NCBI RefSeq assembly: GCF_013408655.1
Contig: NZ_JACCBP010000001.1
Coordinates: 3,720,001-3,784,000 of the forward strand
Direction: 5' to 3'
Length of the DNA stretch: 64,000 nucleotides
From: Pigmentiphaga litoralis
GTDB taxonomy: Bacteria; Pseudomonadota; Gammaproteobacteria; Burkholderiales; Burkholderiaceae_B
The translations under genes and the position numbers were made by a program. Every line of letters starts with the position of its first letter. The first letter of the stretch is position 1. The notes beneath the pieces were generated by a model, which searched no databases, had not been told where the DNA came from, and saw only the letters and a list, made by a program, of their open reading frames with translations. This document shows, one piece after another, positions 43,917 to 53,061 of the stretch.

Positions 43917-44198
43917 ATGCGCGCCCTGTGGAATGACACCGTCCTTGCCGAGACCAATGACACGGTCGTGGTCGAAAACAACCATTATTTCCCGCTGTCG
44001 TCCCTGAATCGCGACCTGTTCCGCGAAAGCAGCCACACCACGGTCTGCCCGTGGAAAGGCACCGCCAGCTATTACGACGTGGTCGTCGACGGCAAGGTCA
44101 ACGCGAACGCCGCCTGGTACTACCCCACGCCCAAGAGCGCGGCCGCCGAAATCAAGGACCGCGTCGCCTTCTGGAAGGGCGTGCAGGTCCAGGCCTGA
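43917..44198 (+). CDS. DUF427 family protein
   Basis: 93-residue small protein with the DUF427 pattern: VVVENNHYFPLSSLNRDLF, CPWKGTASYYDVVVDG, AAWYYPTPKSAAAEIKDRVAFW. The compact beta fold is widespread in bacteria and fungi and its function is unknown. Full length. Followed 37 nt later by a glutathione transferase on the same strand, probably co-transcribed. Confidence 0.88.
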   Translation: MRALWNDTVLAETNDTVVVENNHYFPLSSLNRDLFRESSHTTVCPWKGTASYYDVVVDGKVNANAAWYYPTPKSAAAEIKDRVAFWKGVQVQA

Positions 44199-44235
44199 CG
44201 TCAATTTGCCAACCCACTCCTGACTGGAATCGCCC

Positions 44236-44862
44236 GTGGCCATCACCCTGTATTCCTGGAACACGCCCAATGGTCGCAAGATCAGCGTGGCGCTCGAAGA
44301 AATGGATCTGCCCTATACCGTCGTTCCCGTGAACATCGGCAAGGGCGAACAGCATGCGGAGGCGTTTCTTCGCATCAGTCCGAACAACCGGATTCCGGCA
44401 TTGGTGGACACCGACGGCCCGGACGGGCAGACGGTCAGCATCTTCGAATCGGGCGCGATCCTGCTGTATCTGGGCGAAAAGACGGGGCGTTTCCTGCCGT
44501 CAAGCCTGCTGGAACGCATCCCGGTATTGGAGTGGCTGATGTGGCAGATGGGGGGCTTTGGCCCGATCCCCGGCCAGGTCCACCACTTCCTGGGCGTGGC
44601 CAATGAAGCGGACCAGAAGTACGGCCTGAAGCGGTATTCGGACGAGACGCGCCGCCTGTATGGCGTGCTGGACCGGCGCCTGGCTGGCCGCGAGTACGTG
44701 GCCGATGCCCTGTCAGTCGCCGACTTTGCGATCCTGGGATGGGCCTGGCGCCATGAACGTCACAAGGTCGACCTGGCCGACTTTCCGAACGTGCAGCGCT
44801 GGTACGACGGCCTGATGGCTCGACCCGCGGTCAAACGCGGGTTCGAGGTCAAGCTGGATTGA
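44236..44862 (+). CDS. Glutathione S-transferase, Nu-class/Ure2p-like
   Basis: 208-residue GST: thioredoxin-fold N-terminus with SWNTPNGRKISVALEE (active-site Thr/Asn type of YfcG/YghU), cis-Pro NNRIPALVD, ESGAILLYL, then an all-helical C-terminal domain. Such enzymes act as glutathione disulfide reductases or detoxify electrophiles. GTG start. Its stop codon forms one half of a 12-bp palindrome shared with the stop of the convergent MscS-type gene. Confidence 0.9.
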   Translation: MAITLYSWNTPNGRKISVALEEMDLPYTVVPVNIGKGEQHAEAFLRISPNNRIPALVDTDGPDGQTVSIFESGAILLYLGEKTGRFLPSSLLERIPVLEWLMWQMGGFGPIPGQVHHFLGVANEADQKYGLKRYSDETRRLYGVLDRRLAGREYVADALSVADFAILGWAWRHERHKVDLADFPNVQRWYDGLMARPAVKRGFEVKLD

Positions 44863-44871
44863 GCATGCTCA
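44860..44871. repeat. Palindrome spanning two convergent stop codons
   Basis: TGAGCATGCTCA is a perfect 12-bp palindrome: its first three bases are the GST stop and its last three the complement of the MscS-type stop. It may be coincidental, a result of the tight 6-nt spacing. Confidence 0.6.
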
Positions 44872-47355
44872 GGTTGCCGGGCCGACCGGGGGCGGCACCG
44901 CCTGCGGCGTCTGCACCGGCAGGCCCGGCTGACCCGGCAGGCCGCCCGTCAAGGGCGCGCTGATCAACATGGTGGTGGACTGCTTGGCCATCGCCATCCC
45001 TTCCGCATTGAGCCTGCTCAGGATATCGAACAGCAGGGTGCTGCGCACGCCATAGGCCGCGCGTGGCGAACTCACGAAGCCACTGGCGTTGAACATCAGA
45101 TTGCTGCCGTCGATGCCGTCCAGCGCGACGCTGGGCGCCGGCGTGTCCAGCACGTCTTCATGGGCTTCGAAAGCATCCTGCATCAGCTTGCGCACCTTTT
45201 GCGCATCGGTGCCCAGCGGCATCGGCAGCTTGATCGACACCAGGCCCAGCGGGTTCGAATGCGTGACGTTGCGCACCGTCTTGGTAATGAACTCGGAATT
45301 CGGCACGATCACCGTGGACCGGTCGCCCATCTGGATTTCGGTGGCGCGCACATTGATCCGCAAGATGTCGCCTTCCACCCCGCCCAGCGACACCCAGTCA
45401 CCGACCTTGACCGGACGTTCCGCCAGCAGGATCAGCCCCGACACGAAGTTCTGCACCACGGCCTGCAGGCCAAAGCCGATACCCACCGACAGCGCACTGG
45501 CCACCCACGCCACCCGTTCCAGGCCGACCCCCACCGCCGACATCGCCAGCGCAATCGACACCACCACGCCGAAGTAGCCGAACAAGGTGGTTGCCGACAA
45601 CTGCATGCCGGGGTCGAAGGTGGTCGTCGGCAAGTAACGGTTCTGCAGCCAGCTCTTGAAGATGCGCACCGCAAGCAGGGATCCGAACAGCACCAGCACC
45701 GCCTGCAGCACGGCGCCAGGGCGGATCTGCACTTCGCCGATCGACAGGCCGTTGTGCAGCTGATCGGCGCGATGGAACAGTTCCAGCGGCCCTTCGCCAA
45801 AGGGCGCCAGCAGCAGCACCAGCGCAAACAGCAGGACGAACAGGCGGCCCAGGCCGGACAGCAGCACTGCCGCCTGATCGCGCACGCGCGGGCTGGCCAG
45901 GTCGCTCTTGGTGTCCTCGCCGTCCTTGTTTTCCTTTCCGGGTGACGTCAGCAAGGTGGTGAAGCCGTCTTCGATCAGCACCGACAGCAGGTAGCCCGAA
46001 CACACCACCACCAGGGTCCACACCACCTGCTTGACGACGAAACCCGCAAAGGCGACATAGCCAATCAGCACACTGACGAAGCTGACCGCAAACACCAGCC
46101 AGGTCGCCGCCATCAACAAGGACAGCCAGAACGGACGCGGGGGAACGATCTGCGTTTCGGGATCGCGCAGCGCGTTGCGGCGCATGCGCTCGGCCCGCAA
46201 CATGGCAATGCCGATGGTCACGCCCAGCACCAGCGCCACCACCGCATTGGCCGCGATCGTGATCGTCAGGCTGGCATTGAGCATGACCGGCACGCGCTCG
46301 CCCACCCAGGCCAGCACGATGACGATGGCCAGCACCAGCGGGAACCAGCGCATGCGCAGCGACACCAGATCCGGGATCGGCAACAGGCGCCACGACGACC
46401 GGAACGGGGACAGCAAGGCCTTGCCCAGCCCCGCGATATACCCGCCAAAGCAGGCCATGCCCACCAGGCCCACCATCAGCGCCTGCGTATCGCTTGCCAG
46501 CGGCGTGCCCCAGTTCAGGCCCAACGTGATCAGGACGGCGACCAGGCCCGGCGTGACCGTGGCCAGCATCACCAGCGCCAAGGCCAGCAAGGACCGCCGC
46601 AGGCGGCCAGGCGGCACCCGCGTGGCCGTCAGGCGCAAGATCAGCCGCACGATCGCCAGCCGCAGCGCGAGCAAGGCAACGATCGCCAATGCGATCGCAA
46701 TCCACACCCAATACGGCGTGACCAGCGCCGCGGCGCCCAGCTCGGACCCCAGCGCCATCAGCCGGCTGGCATCCCGTGGCGCATCGCTGCGGAATTCGCG
46801 CCAGAACGACGACCCCACCACCGACGCCCGCCGCTCGCCCAGCCGGGCCTGGAACTGCGACCGCCGCAGCCCCGAAATCTGTTCCGCCGCCTGCCCGCCT
46901 TCCACCGACAGCAAGCGCGCCAGCTTCACCTGCGCATCCAGCGCCACCCGGCTCTTTTCGAGTTGGGACCGCTGCGCCGCCACGTCGGCCGCTTCCTTGG
47001 CGCCCGCCGCCAACGGCCCAAGCTCGCCCAGGCGGGCCTGCACGCTGGTCAGCTGCGGCGCCAGCGCCTCGGCAATCGCGTCCGCCTTGGTCTGGATATC
47101 CAGCGCCGTGGCCCGCCGCCGGATCAGCTCCGCGTCGTCCGTGACGTCGGCCACGCCGGTCTGCACGGCATCGATCTGCTTGCGCGCGTCGTCCAGCGCA
47201 GCGTCGGTCTCGGCGCTGGTCGGCTGCTGCGCGTAGGCAGGCGTGATCGTCGCGGTTGCGGTGACGGCCAGCATCAGGCACAGCAGCATGCGCGCGGCGA
47301 GCGACGACCATGACGCTGCGGTAAGGGAGCGAAGGCGGGATTTCAGGTGCGGCAC
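44869..47355 (-). CDS. MscS-family mechanosensitive channel with DUF3772 domain
   Basis: 828-residue large MscS-type channel. Signal peptide (to ~AYAQ, ~43), a helical periplasmic region with DUF3772 (residues ~60-190), about ten TM helices, then the MscS pore/beta domain with GFGLQAVVQNFVSGLILLAERPVKVGDWVSLGG and the C-terminal vestibule. It should gate under membrane tension during hypo-osmotic shock. GTG start. Normal length for the DUF3772 group. Confidence 0.88.
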   Translation of the reverse strand: MPHLKSRLRSLTAASWSSLAARMLLCLMLAVTATATITPAYAQQPTSAETDAALDDARKQIDAVQTGVADVTDDAELIRRRATALDIQTKADAIAEALAPQLTSVQARLGELGPLAAGAKEAADVAAQRSQLEKSRVALDAQVKLARLLSVEGGQAAEQISGLRRSQFQARLGERRASVVGSSFWREFRSDAPRDASRLMALGSELGAAALVTPYWVWIAIALAIVALLALRLAIVRLILRLTATRVPPGRLRRSLLALALVMLATVTPGLVAVLITLGLNWGTPLASDTQALMVGLVGMACFGGYIAGLGKALLSPFRSSWRLLPIPDLVSLRMRWFPLVLAIVIVLAWVGERVPVMLNASLTITIAANAVVALVLGVTIGIAMLRAERMRRNALRDPETQIVPPRPFWLSLLMAATWLVFAVSFVSVLIGYVAFAGFVVKQVVWTLVVVCSGYLLSVLIEDGFTTLLTSPGKENKDGEDTKSDLASPRVRDQAAVLLSGLGRLFVLLFALVLLLAPFGEGPLELFHRADQLHNGLSIGEVQIRPGAVLQAVLVLFGSLLAVRIFKSWLQNRYLPTTTFDPGMQLSATTLFGYFGVVVSIALAMSAVGVGLERVAWVASALSVGIGFGLQAVVQNFVSGLILLAERPVKVGDWVSLGGVEGDILRINVRATEIQMGDRSTVIVPNSEFITKTVRNVTHSNPLGLVSIKLPMPLGTDAQKVRKLMQDAFEAHEDVLDTPAPSVALDGIDGSNLMFNASGFVSSPRAAYGVRSTLLFDILSRLNAEGMAMAKQSTTMLISAPLTGGLPGQPGLPVQTPQAVPPPVGPAT

Positions 47356-47513
47356 ATTGATACTCGAAGCTCGGGACCGGCACTGCGGCGGAACGCGGCA
47401 CAGGCCATGGCGCGTGCCGACGCGCCCGTGGCGATGTGCTCAGCGGTGCGAAATACTATACGGGTTGCGGCCGAGCCGGGTTCACCAGTTGTAAGACGCC
47501 CAGCCCCGCCCGC

Positions 47514-48809
47514 CTACAACCCCATCACCGACAACATCAGAAACGTCGCGAACAGCACGAAGTGCGTCATGCCTTCGATCGCGTTCGTCTGGCCGTCATT
47601 CAAGTTGATGGCCGCAACGATCAGGGTGATGGCGACCATGACGGTCTGGACCGGGGTCATCGCCATCTGGAAGGGCTGGCCGGTGTACAGGGCCACGGCT
47701 TCCATGACGGGCACGGTCAGGATCACGGTGGACAGCGATGCGCCCAGCGCGATGTTCACGACCGACTGCATGCGGTTGGCAAGCGCCGCGCGCAGGGCCG
47801 TCAGGATTTCGGGACCGGCGGAAATGGTGGCGACCAGCAAGGCGGTCACGATCGGCGGGGCGCCGGTGGACGACAGGCCCAGTTGCAGCGTCTTGCTCAT
47901 GACTTCGGCCAGCGCGCCGATCACGATCACGCCAAAGATCAGGACACCAATCGACTCCTTGATATTTGTCGGCTCGGCCTCGTGCGCCACGACGGGCGCG
48001 CCGTCCGCGGCAAGATCTTGAGGGGCGGCGGCCGATGCGGTCGCGGCGACCTTATCGGTGGGGGATGCAGTCGAAGCCGAGGTGGGAGCGGTGGATGCGG
48101 GGGCGGAGGATCCAGCGGCGGCGCTTCCCGCTGCCGTTGACGCCGCAGGGGATGCCCCGACCGTTCCGCGCCGCTTGCGCTTTTCCGGGTAGCTGTAGCT
48201 GAAGAAGTAGCTGTGCGGCCCGGTCTGCATCCGCAGGAACAGCGAATACAGGATCAGCATCACCACGATCGTGAAGCCCGAGTACAACTCCCAGCGCGCT
48301 TCGGGAATGAATTCCGGCACGACCATCGAGATGCCCATCGCGGTCAGGATCATGACGCTGTAGGTGCGGCTGGAGTCGTCGTTATAGGCCTGCTCGCCAT
48401 GCTTGAGCCCGCCCATCAACGCGGCCAGCCCCAGGATGCCATTGATGTCGAGCATGACCGCCGAGTAGATCGTGTCACGCACCAGCGTGGGCGACTCGCT
48501 GTGCTGCATCATGATCGCCAGGATGATGACCTCGACCAGCACGGCCGACAGGGTCAGGATCATGGTGCCATAGGGATCGCCGACCTTTTCGGCCAGCAGC
48601 TCGGCATGATGGGCCACACGGATCGACGCGCACAGGATCGCGCCGATGAGCAGCCCGGAAACAACCAGGGCAGTGACCTCGCCGTGCGCAAGCAGCGTGT
48701 GCTCGAAGGCATAGGCAAGCACGGTGGAAAGCAGCGCGAGCAGCAGGAATTTCTCTCGCAAGAGCAGGGCGACCATGACGATCCGATGTAAGTGCGTGGG
48801 GTCCTGCAT
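47514..48809 (-). CDS. Calcium/sodium:proton antiporter (ChaA-like)
   Basis: Ca2+:cation antiporter of 431 residues, with two homologous membrane halves, each carrying a Glu-centred motif (LTLSAVLVEVIILAIMM; LLVATISAGPEILTAL). A cytoplasmic linker (~180-245) separates them and is almost pure Ala/Ser/Thr/Pro. The start at 48809 (MQDPTHLHR) is preferred; a later ATG at 48776 is possible. Divergent from the MltB-like gene. Confidence 0.87.
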   Translation of the reverse strand: MQDPTHLHRIVMVALLLREKFLLLALLSTVLAYAFEHTLLAHGEVTALVVSGLLIGAILCASIRVAHHAELLAEKVGDPYGTMILTLSAVLVEVIILAIMMQHSESPTLVRDTIYSAVMLDINGILGLAALMGGLKHGEQAYNDDSSRTYSVMILTAMGISMVVPEFIPEARWELYSGFTIVVMLILYSLFLRMQTGPHSYFFSYSYPEKRKRRGTVGASPAASTAAGSAAAGSSAPASTAPTSASTASPTDKVAATASAAAPQDLAADGAPVVAHEAEPTNIKESIGVLIFGVIVIGALAEVMSKTLQLGLSSTGAPPIVTALLVATISAGPEILTALRAALANRMQSVVNIALGASLSTVILTVPVMEAVALYTGQPFQMAMTPVQTVMVAITLIVAAINLNDGQTNAIEGMTHFVLFATFLMLSVMGL

Positions 48810-48927
48810 TATGGGTCGATCCCCGGTAGGTCCGGGCGGCCGAGGCGGAAACAAAACATTGCGCGCCGCCGGGCCAAAAACACAAAGCTGCTAACCTCGA
48901 CGCTTGCTCAAGTGTCGACCGCCTCCT

Positions 48928-50286
48928 ATGCCCCGCTTCGTCTCGCCCCGCTCCTTTTTCCTCTCGGCCGCCGCTGCCGTCTGCCTGGCCGCGACCGCCG
49001 CGCCAGCCTTCGCGCAGATGGACACCGCCAGCTGCCTGAGCAACCTGCGCCGTTCGGCACCGGCCAACGGCGTGTCGGTCGCGGACTTCGACCGTTACAC
49101 GTCTGACGCGCAAGTGCTTGAAGCCACGGTCGCATCGGCCAAGGCGCAGCCCGAAGGCCGCGAAACATGGTGGGACTACATCGCCAAGACCGTGGATGCG
49201 CAGCGTGTGAACGAAGGCAAGGCCATCCTGCAGCAATACGGCGCGCAGCTTGAAGCGATCGGCCGCAACTACAGCGTGGACAAGGAAGCGCTGGTCGCGA
49301 TCTTCGGCATCGAAACCAATTACGGCACGCAGCTTGGCAAGGTCCGCGTGGTCGATGCGTGGATCACCCGCGCGTGCACCGAGCGCAATCCGCTATGGGC
49401 CAAGAATGCGTTTGCCTCCATCCGCCTGTTGCGCGATGGCACGGTAGAGCCGGACACCTTTGTCGGGTCATGGAGCGGCGCGTTCGGCATGACGCAGTTC
49501 ATCCCGACCTCGTTCTATGAACTGGCGGCCGATGGCGACGGCGATGGCCGCATCGATCTGTACCAGTCGCTGCCCGATGCGCTTGCGTCGACGGCCAACC
49601 ACCTGCTCAAGCGCCGCGCGCGCTGGACCCGTGGGCTCGACAGCATCATCGAAGTGCGCGTGCCGCCCGCGATCCAGTCGACCGTGCCGTCGGCAGTGGA
49701 TGCGGAATACAGCAATGCCGGCGATCGCCGCAGCTTGCGCACGTGGGCCGCGCAAGGCGTGACCCGTGTCAACGGCCAGCCACTGAGCGACGCGGCGTTT
49801 GCCGATACCAACGCATTCGTGTTTGCGCCGACCGGCTCGCAAGGCCCGATCTTCCTGGCCACCGAAAACTTCGAAGCCATCCTGCACTACAACCAGTCGC
49901 GCAAGTACGGCCTGTCCGTCAGCCTGCTGTTGAATCAGCTGAAGGGCGAGCCGCCGCTGGTCACGCCATGGCCGACCGATGACCCGGGCCTGTCGCGCGC
50001 CGAAATCCGTGAACTGCAGACGCTGCTGGTCGGACGCGGTTACGCCATCGGCACCCCCGACGGCATTCCCGGCACCCTGACCCGGACCGCCGTGCGCCAG
50101 GAACAGGAAGCCATGGGCGTGCCCACGGACGGCCGCGTCGGCATGAAGATGCTGCTGGCGCTGCGTCAGCGCGCGTCCATGCCCGCGCCGACACAACCCG
50201 GCACGTCACCCGTCATGCCCGCGCCAACGTCGGCCATGCCGCCCGTGGGCGCGCCTGTGGCGCCTGCGCCGTCGCCTGCCAACTGA
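48928..50286 (+). CDS. Lytic murein transglycosylase, MltB-like, with PG-binding domain
   Basis: 452-residue periplasmic enzyme that cleaves peptidoglycan to 1,6-anhydro-muropeptides. Signal peptide to ~FAQ (30); SLT_2 domain with catalytic Glu in FGIETNYGT and GAFGMTQFIPTSFYELA; a peptidoglycan-binding domain near 360-420 (IRELQTLLVGRGYAIGTPDGIPGTLTRTAVRQ); Pro/Ala-rich tail. No lipobox, so it is soluble rather than lipid-anchored MltB. Confidence 0.9.
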   Translation: MPRFVSPRSFFLSAAAAVCLAATAAPAFAQMDTASCLSNLRRSAPANGVSVADFDRYTSDAQVLEATVASAKAQPEGRETWWDYIAKTVDAQRVNEGKAILQQYGAQLEAIGRNYSVDKEALVAIFGIETNYGTQLGKVRVVDAWITRACTERNPLWAKNAFASIRLLRDGTVEPDTFVGSWSGAFGMTQFIPTSFYELAADGDGDGRIDLYQSLPDALASTANHLLKRRARWTRGLDSIIEVRVPPAIQSTVPSAVDAEYSNAGDRRSLRTWAAQGVTRVNGQPLSDAAFADTNAFVFAPTGSQGPIFLATENFEAILHYNQSRKYGLSVSLLLNQLKGEPPLVTPWPTDDPGLSRAEIRELQTLLVGRGYAIGTPDGIPGTLTRTAVRQEQEAMGVPTDGRVGMKMLLALRQRASMPAPTQPGTSPVMPAPTSAMPPVGAPVAPAPSPAN

Positions 50287-50297
50287 TTCGGCCTCAC

Positions 50298-50325
50298 GGC
50301 CGCGCGCGCCATGTCACGCGCGGCC
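50298..50325 (+). terminator. GC-rich hairpin after the transglycosylase gene
   Basis: GGCCGCGCG (50298-50306), 10-nt loop, CGCGCGGCC (50317-50325), 11 nt after the stop and 24 nt before the CLC gene. No T-run follows, so termination is uncertain. Confidence 0.4.
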
Positions 50326-50349
50326 CTTCCCGCTCCGCCCTGACCTTCG

Positions 50350-51612
50350 ATGCCATCGATCCGCCTTCCTGACCGACTTGCGCTGCTGCCTTATCTAGGC
50401 AAATGGCTGCTGCTGTCGGTGCTGGTGGCGGCGCTGGCAGGCAGCGCATCGGCGGCCTTCCTCTTCGCGCTCGACGCCGTCACGGCCACCCGCAACGCCA
50501 ACCGGTGGCTGATCTGGCTGCTGCCCGTCGCGGGCTTCGTCGTTGGTTGGGTCTATATGCAGGTGGGGCAACCGGTTGAGGCTGGCAACAATCTGCTGAT
50601 CGAAGCGATCCACGAGCCCGACCGCCCCGTCCCCTTCCGCATGGTGCCGCTCATCTTTGGCGGCACCGTCATCTCGCATCTGGTGGGCGCCTCGGTCGGA
50701 CGCGAAGGCACCGCCGTGCAGATGGGCGGCGCGCTGGCCGACCAGGTGCGGCGTGTATTCAAGCTGTCGCAAGCCGATCGGCGCATCCTGCTGATGGCCG
50801 GCATGAGCGCAGGCTTTGCGTCCATCTTCGGCACCCCGCTCGCGGGCGCCGTGTTCGGACTCGAAGTGCTGGTGATCGGCCGCCTGCGCTACGACGCCCT
50901 GCTGCCCTGTTTCCTGGCCGCCATCCTGGCCGAGATGGTTGGCCGCTATTGGGGTGTTCAGCATACTCATTACCCGGTAGGCCAGGTCGCGGCCTTGGGC
51001 CTTGGCACGCTGGCAGCGGTGCTGGTGGCCGGTGCGGTATTCGGTCTCGTCAGCCGAGCGTTCGGCGCGGCCACGCACGCCACCGGCGCCCTCTTCAAAC
51101 GCCACGTGCACTACGGCCCGCTGCGGCCCGTGATCGGCGGGTTGCTGCTGGCCGTGGCGGTATGGGCAACCGGCGCGTACGACGTGATCGGGCTGGGCAT
51201 CCCGACCATCGTGCAGGCTTTTCACGAGCCCGCCGCGCCCGGCCTCTTCCTGGAAAAAATGGCCGCCACCGTGCTTTCGTTGGGTAGCGGTTTCAAGGGC
51301 GGCGAAGTCACACCGCTGTTCTTCATCGGCGCGACCCTGGGCAATGCGCTGGCGCCGCTGCTCGACCTGCCCTTCGCCATGCTGGCCGGCCTGGGCTTTG
51401 TCGCCGTATTCGCCGGCGCCGCCAACACCCCGGTCGCCGGCACCTTGATGGCCATCGAACTGTTCGGCCCGCAGATCGGCCCCTTCGCCGCGCTGGCCTG
51501 CGTCATGGCATACCTGTTCTCCGGCCACGGCGGCATCTATCGCGCGCAGCGGATGGGCGACGGGAAGCTGGGGTTGGGGCAGGATGGCGAGCGCTCGAGT
51601 TCGCGCGATTGA
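50350..51612 (+). CDS. CLC-family chloride/anion channel or antiporter
   Basis: 420-residue membrane protein with the CLC fold. It has the gating-glutamate motif GREGTAVQ (~117-124), GTPLAGAVFGLEVL, and GSGFKGGEVTPLFFIGATLGN (the GKxxGPxxH-type anion site in variant form). The GREGT variant and the weak Ser/Tyr anion motifs place it outside classic ClC-ec1; anion selectivity (Cl- or F-) cannot be assigned by eye. On the same strand as the transglycosylase, 63 nt downstream. Confidence 0.87.
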   Translation: MPSIRLPDRLALLPYLGKWLLLSVLVAALAGSASAAFLFALDAVTATRNANRWLIWLLPVAGFVVGWVYMQVGQPVEAGNNLLIEAIHEPDRPVPFRMVPLIFGGTVISHLVGASVGREGTAVQMGGALADQVRRVFKLSQADRRILLMAGMSAGFASIFGTPLAGAVFGLEVLVIGRLRYDALLPCFLAAILAEMVGRYWGVQHTHYPVGQVAALGLGTLAAVLVAGAVFGLVSRAFGAATHATGALFKRHVHYGPLRPVIGGLLLAVAVWATGAYDVIGLGIPTIVQAFHEPAAPGLFLEKMAATVLSLGSGFKGGEVTPLFFIGATLGNALAPLLDLPFAMLAGLGFVAVFAGAANTPVAGTLMAIELFGPQIGPFAALACVMAYLFSGHGGIYRAQRMGDGKLGLGQDGERSSSRD

Positions 51613-52524
51613 TCAGGCTTTAGCCGCCGACTTTTTCAGGTCCGGATGCGCGCCTCGCATCGTGCGGACGGTTCGCGCCACACACTCCACAAACGGCCGG
51701 GTCAAGCCCGGCTTGTTGCCTTCGGGCCGAAACACCAGGCCGACCTCGCGGTAGAAGGTGTCCTGACCCAGCGACAGGACACGCACGTCGCGCGCAATGG
51801 ACCGCGCGTGGGTAACGGGGATCAACGACACGCCCATGCCACGCGAGACCATCCGCACGATAGCTTCGATGTCCTGCACCTCGAAAGAATCATGGGTTTC
51901 GATCTGCTGCGCCTTCAGAAATTTTTCGACCACGCGCCCACCGAACGACGTCCGGTCATACCGGACCATCGGACAAGTCTCGAGCATGACTCGCCAGTCA
52001 TCGGACACCATGTCCTTGGGCGTGATCATGTGGAAGGGCTCGTAAAGCAGCGGCATCCACGTCAGCTCATGCGGGATCTCGAATGTCGGCTGCACCATGA
52101 GCGCCGCATCCAGTTCACCGCTGTCGACCATTCCAAGCAGATACAACGACGGTCCCGGCACGACCCGCACGGCGATCTGCGGGTGTTCGGCATGCAGGGT
52201 GGCAAGGGTATCGGGCAACAGGCCAAGTTGCGCCGTCTGGATAGCGCCGACACGCAGCACCCCGCGCAGCATCGGACTGGCCACCCGCGCGCCCATTTCA
52301 CTGAACAGCCCAACAATCTGCTCGGCCAGCACGACGGCTTCGCGTCCAGCGGGATTGAGCGTGGCGGAGCGGCCGGTGCGATCGAACAGCGGTGCCCCCA
52401 ACGCGTCTTCCAGCTTTTGCATCTGTGCGCTGACAGCCGATTGCGTCAGCCCGATGCGCGTGCCCGCGCCAGCAAACGTTCCGTGGCGGACCACGGCAAG
52501 AAAGGTCTTGAGTTCACGGATCAT
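51613..52524 (-). CDS. LysR-family regulator of the adjacent catabolic operon
   Basis: 303-residue LysR protein: HTH at ~1-60 (FLAVVRHGTFAGAGTRIGLTQSAVSAQMQKLE), effector domain with GVLRVGAIQTAQLGLLPDTLATL. Divergent from the Bug-Bug-creatininase-aldolase operon across 537 AT-rich nt, so it is the natural candidate regulator of that operon. Inducer unknown. Ends directly next to the CLC stop. Confidence 0.88.
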   Translation of the reverse strand: MIRELKTFLAVVRHGTFAGAGTRIGLTQSAVSAQMQKLEDALGAPLFDRTGRSATLNPAGREAVVLAEQIVGLFSEMGARVASPMLRGVLRVGAIQTAQLGLLPDTLATLHAEHPQIAVRVVPGPSLYLLGMVDSGELDAALMVQPTFEIPHELTWMPLLYEPFHMITPKDMVSDDWRVMLETCPMVRYDRTSFGGRVVEKFLKAQQIETHDSFEVQDIEAIVRMVSRGMGVSLIPVTHARSIARDVRVLSLGQDTFYREVGLVFRPEGNKPGLTRPFVECVARTVRTMRGAHPDLKKSAAKA

Positions 52525-52603
52525 GATCGTCCTTCGCGCCGTTCAGAAGCATGAAACGACGATACATCACTTTTTTTGTTGCTCAGGTCAAAAACAAAGC
52601 GTT

Positions 52604-52620
52604 TTGAATTCATGATTCAA
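52604..52620. promoter_or_regulatory. LysR-type palindromic box (T-N11-A)
   Basis: TTGAAT and ATTCAA, perfect inverted arms around TCATG, 80 nt upstream of the LysR start. Size and T-N11-A form fit a LysR recognition site. Binding is inferred. Confidence 0.5.
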
Positions 52621-52740
52621 GGGCTTAGCATGATTTCAACGCGAGACGACAGCGTCCCGATGGCGACATGCAGTGAATATGCCGCCACCGCGCTGACATA
52701 ATCAGCAGCCGAATACAGGCCTACATTCCAGACATTCAAA

Positions 52741-52768
52741 GATTATTTTTCCGGATTATTTTCCGGAA
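52741..52768. repeat. Tandem ~12-bp direct repeat with dyad ends
   Basis: GATTATTTTTCCG is followed by GATTATTTTCCG; TTCCGG and CCGGAA also form a 6-bp stem with an 8-nt loop. Within the AT-rich control region; no T-run follows in either direction, so it is not a clear terminator. Confidence 0.55.
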
Positions 52769-53061
52769 GGCTTGAACACGCCACATGTCAATCCAAAACC
52801 GCTTTTCATTTGTCGCGCCACCTATTTTCAGGACGCACAAGCCCCTGATACTTAAGGATTAATTCGCCAACGATCTCCTTGTTTTTCATGCACCACCCGC
52901 TGCACCAATAATAATAATTCCGCACTACAAATACACCTGACGAGACCTCACATCGGTGCGGAAAAGAAAATACCGCAAGTTATTTCGTGGATTTTCAATG
53001 GCATGCCATTTGCTTTTTCGAGTATTCGCAAACCATCGCTATCCCACTTACAGAGGTCGTC

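Larger units (their letters stand above)
52525..53061. other. 537-nt AT-rich intergenic control region
   Basis: The largest gene-free stretch in the window, visibly AT-richer than the flanks. No convincing ORF or RNA gene is seen. It holds LysR-type dyads TTGAAT-N5-ATTCAA (52604-52620) and GCTGA-N5-TCAGC (52692-52706), and a tandem GATTATTTTTCCG/GATTATTTTCCG repeat whose ends also pair (TTCCGG 52749-52754, CCGGAA 52763-52768). The first dyad is 80 nt upstream of the LysR start. It separates the LysR gene from the operon it probably controls; a long leader on the operon mRNA is possible. Confidence 0.6.

Noticed and set aside
52749..52768. TTCCGG/CCGGAA stem as an intrinsic terminator
   Set aside because: Only 6 bp of stem and no T-run after it on either strand.
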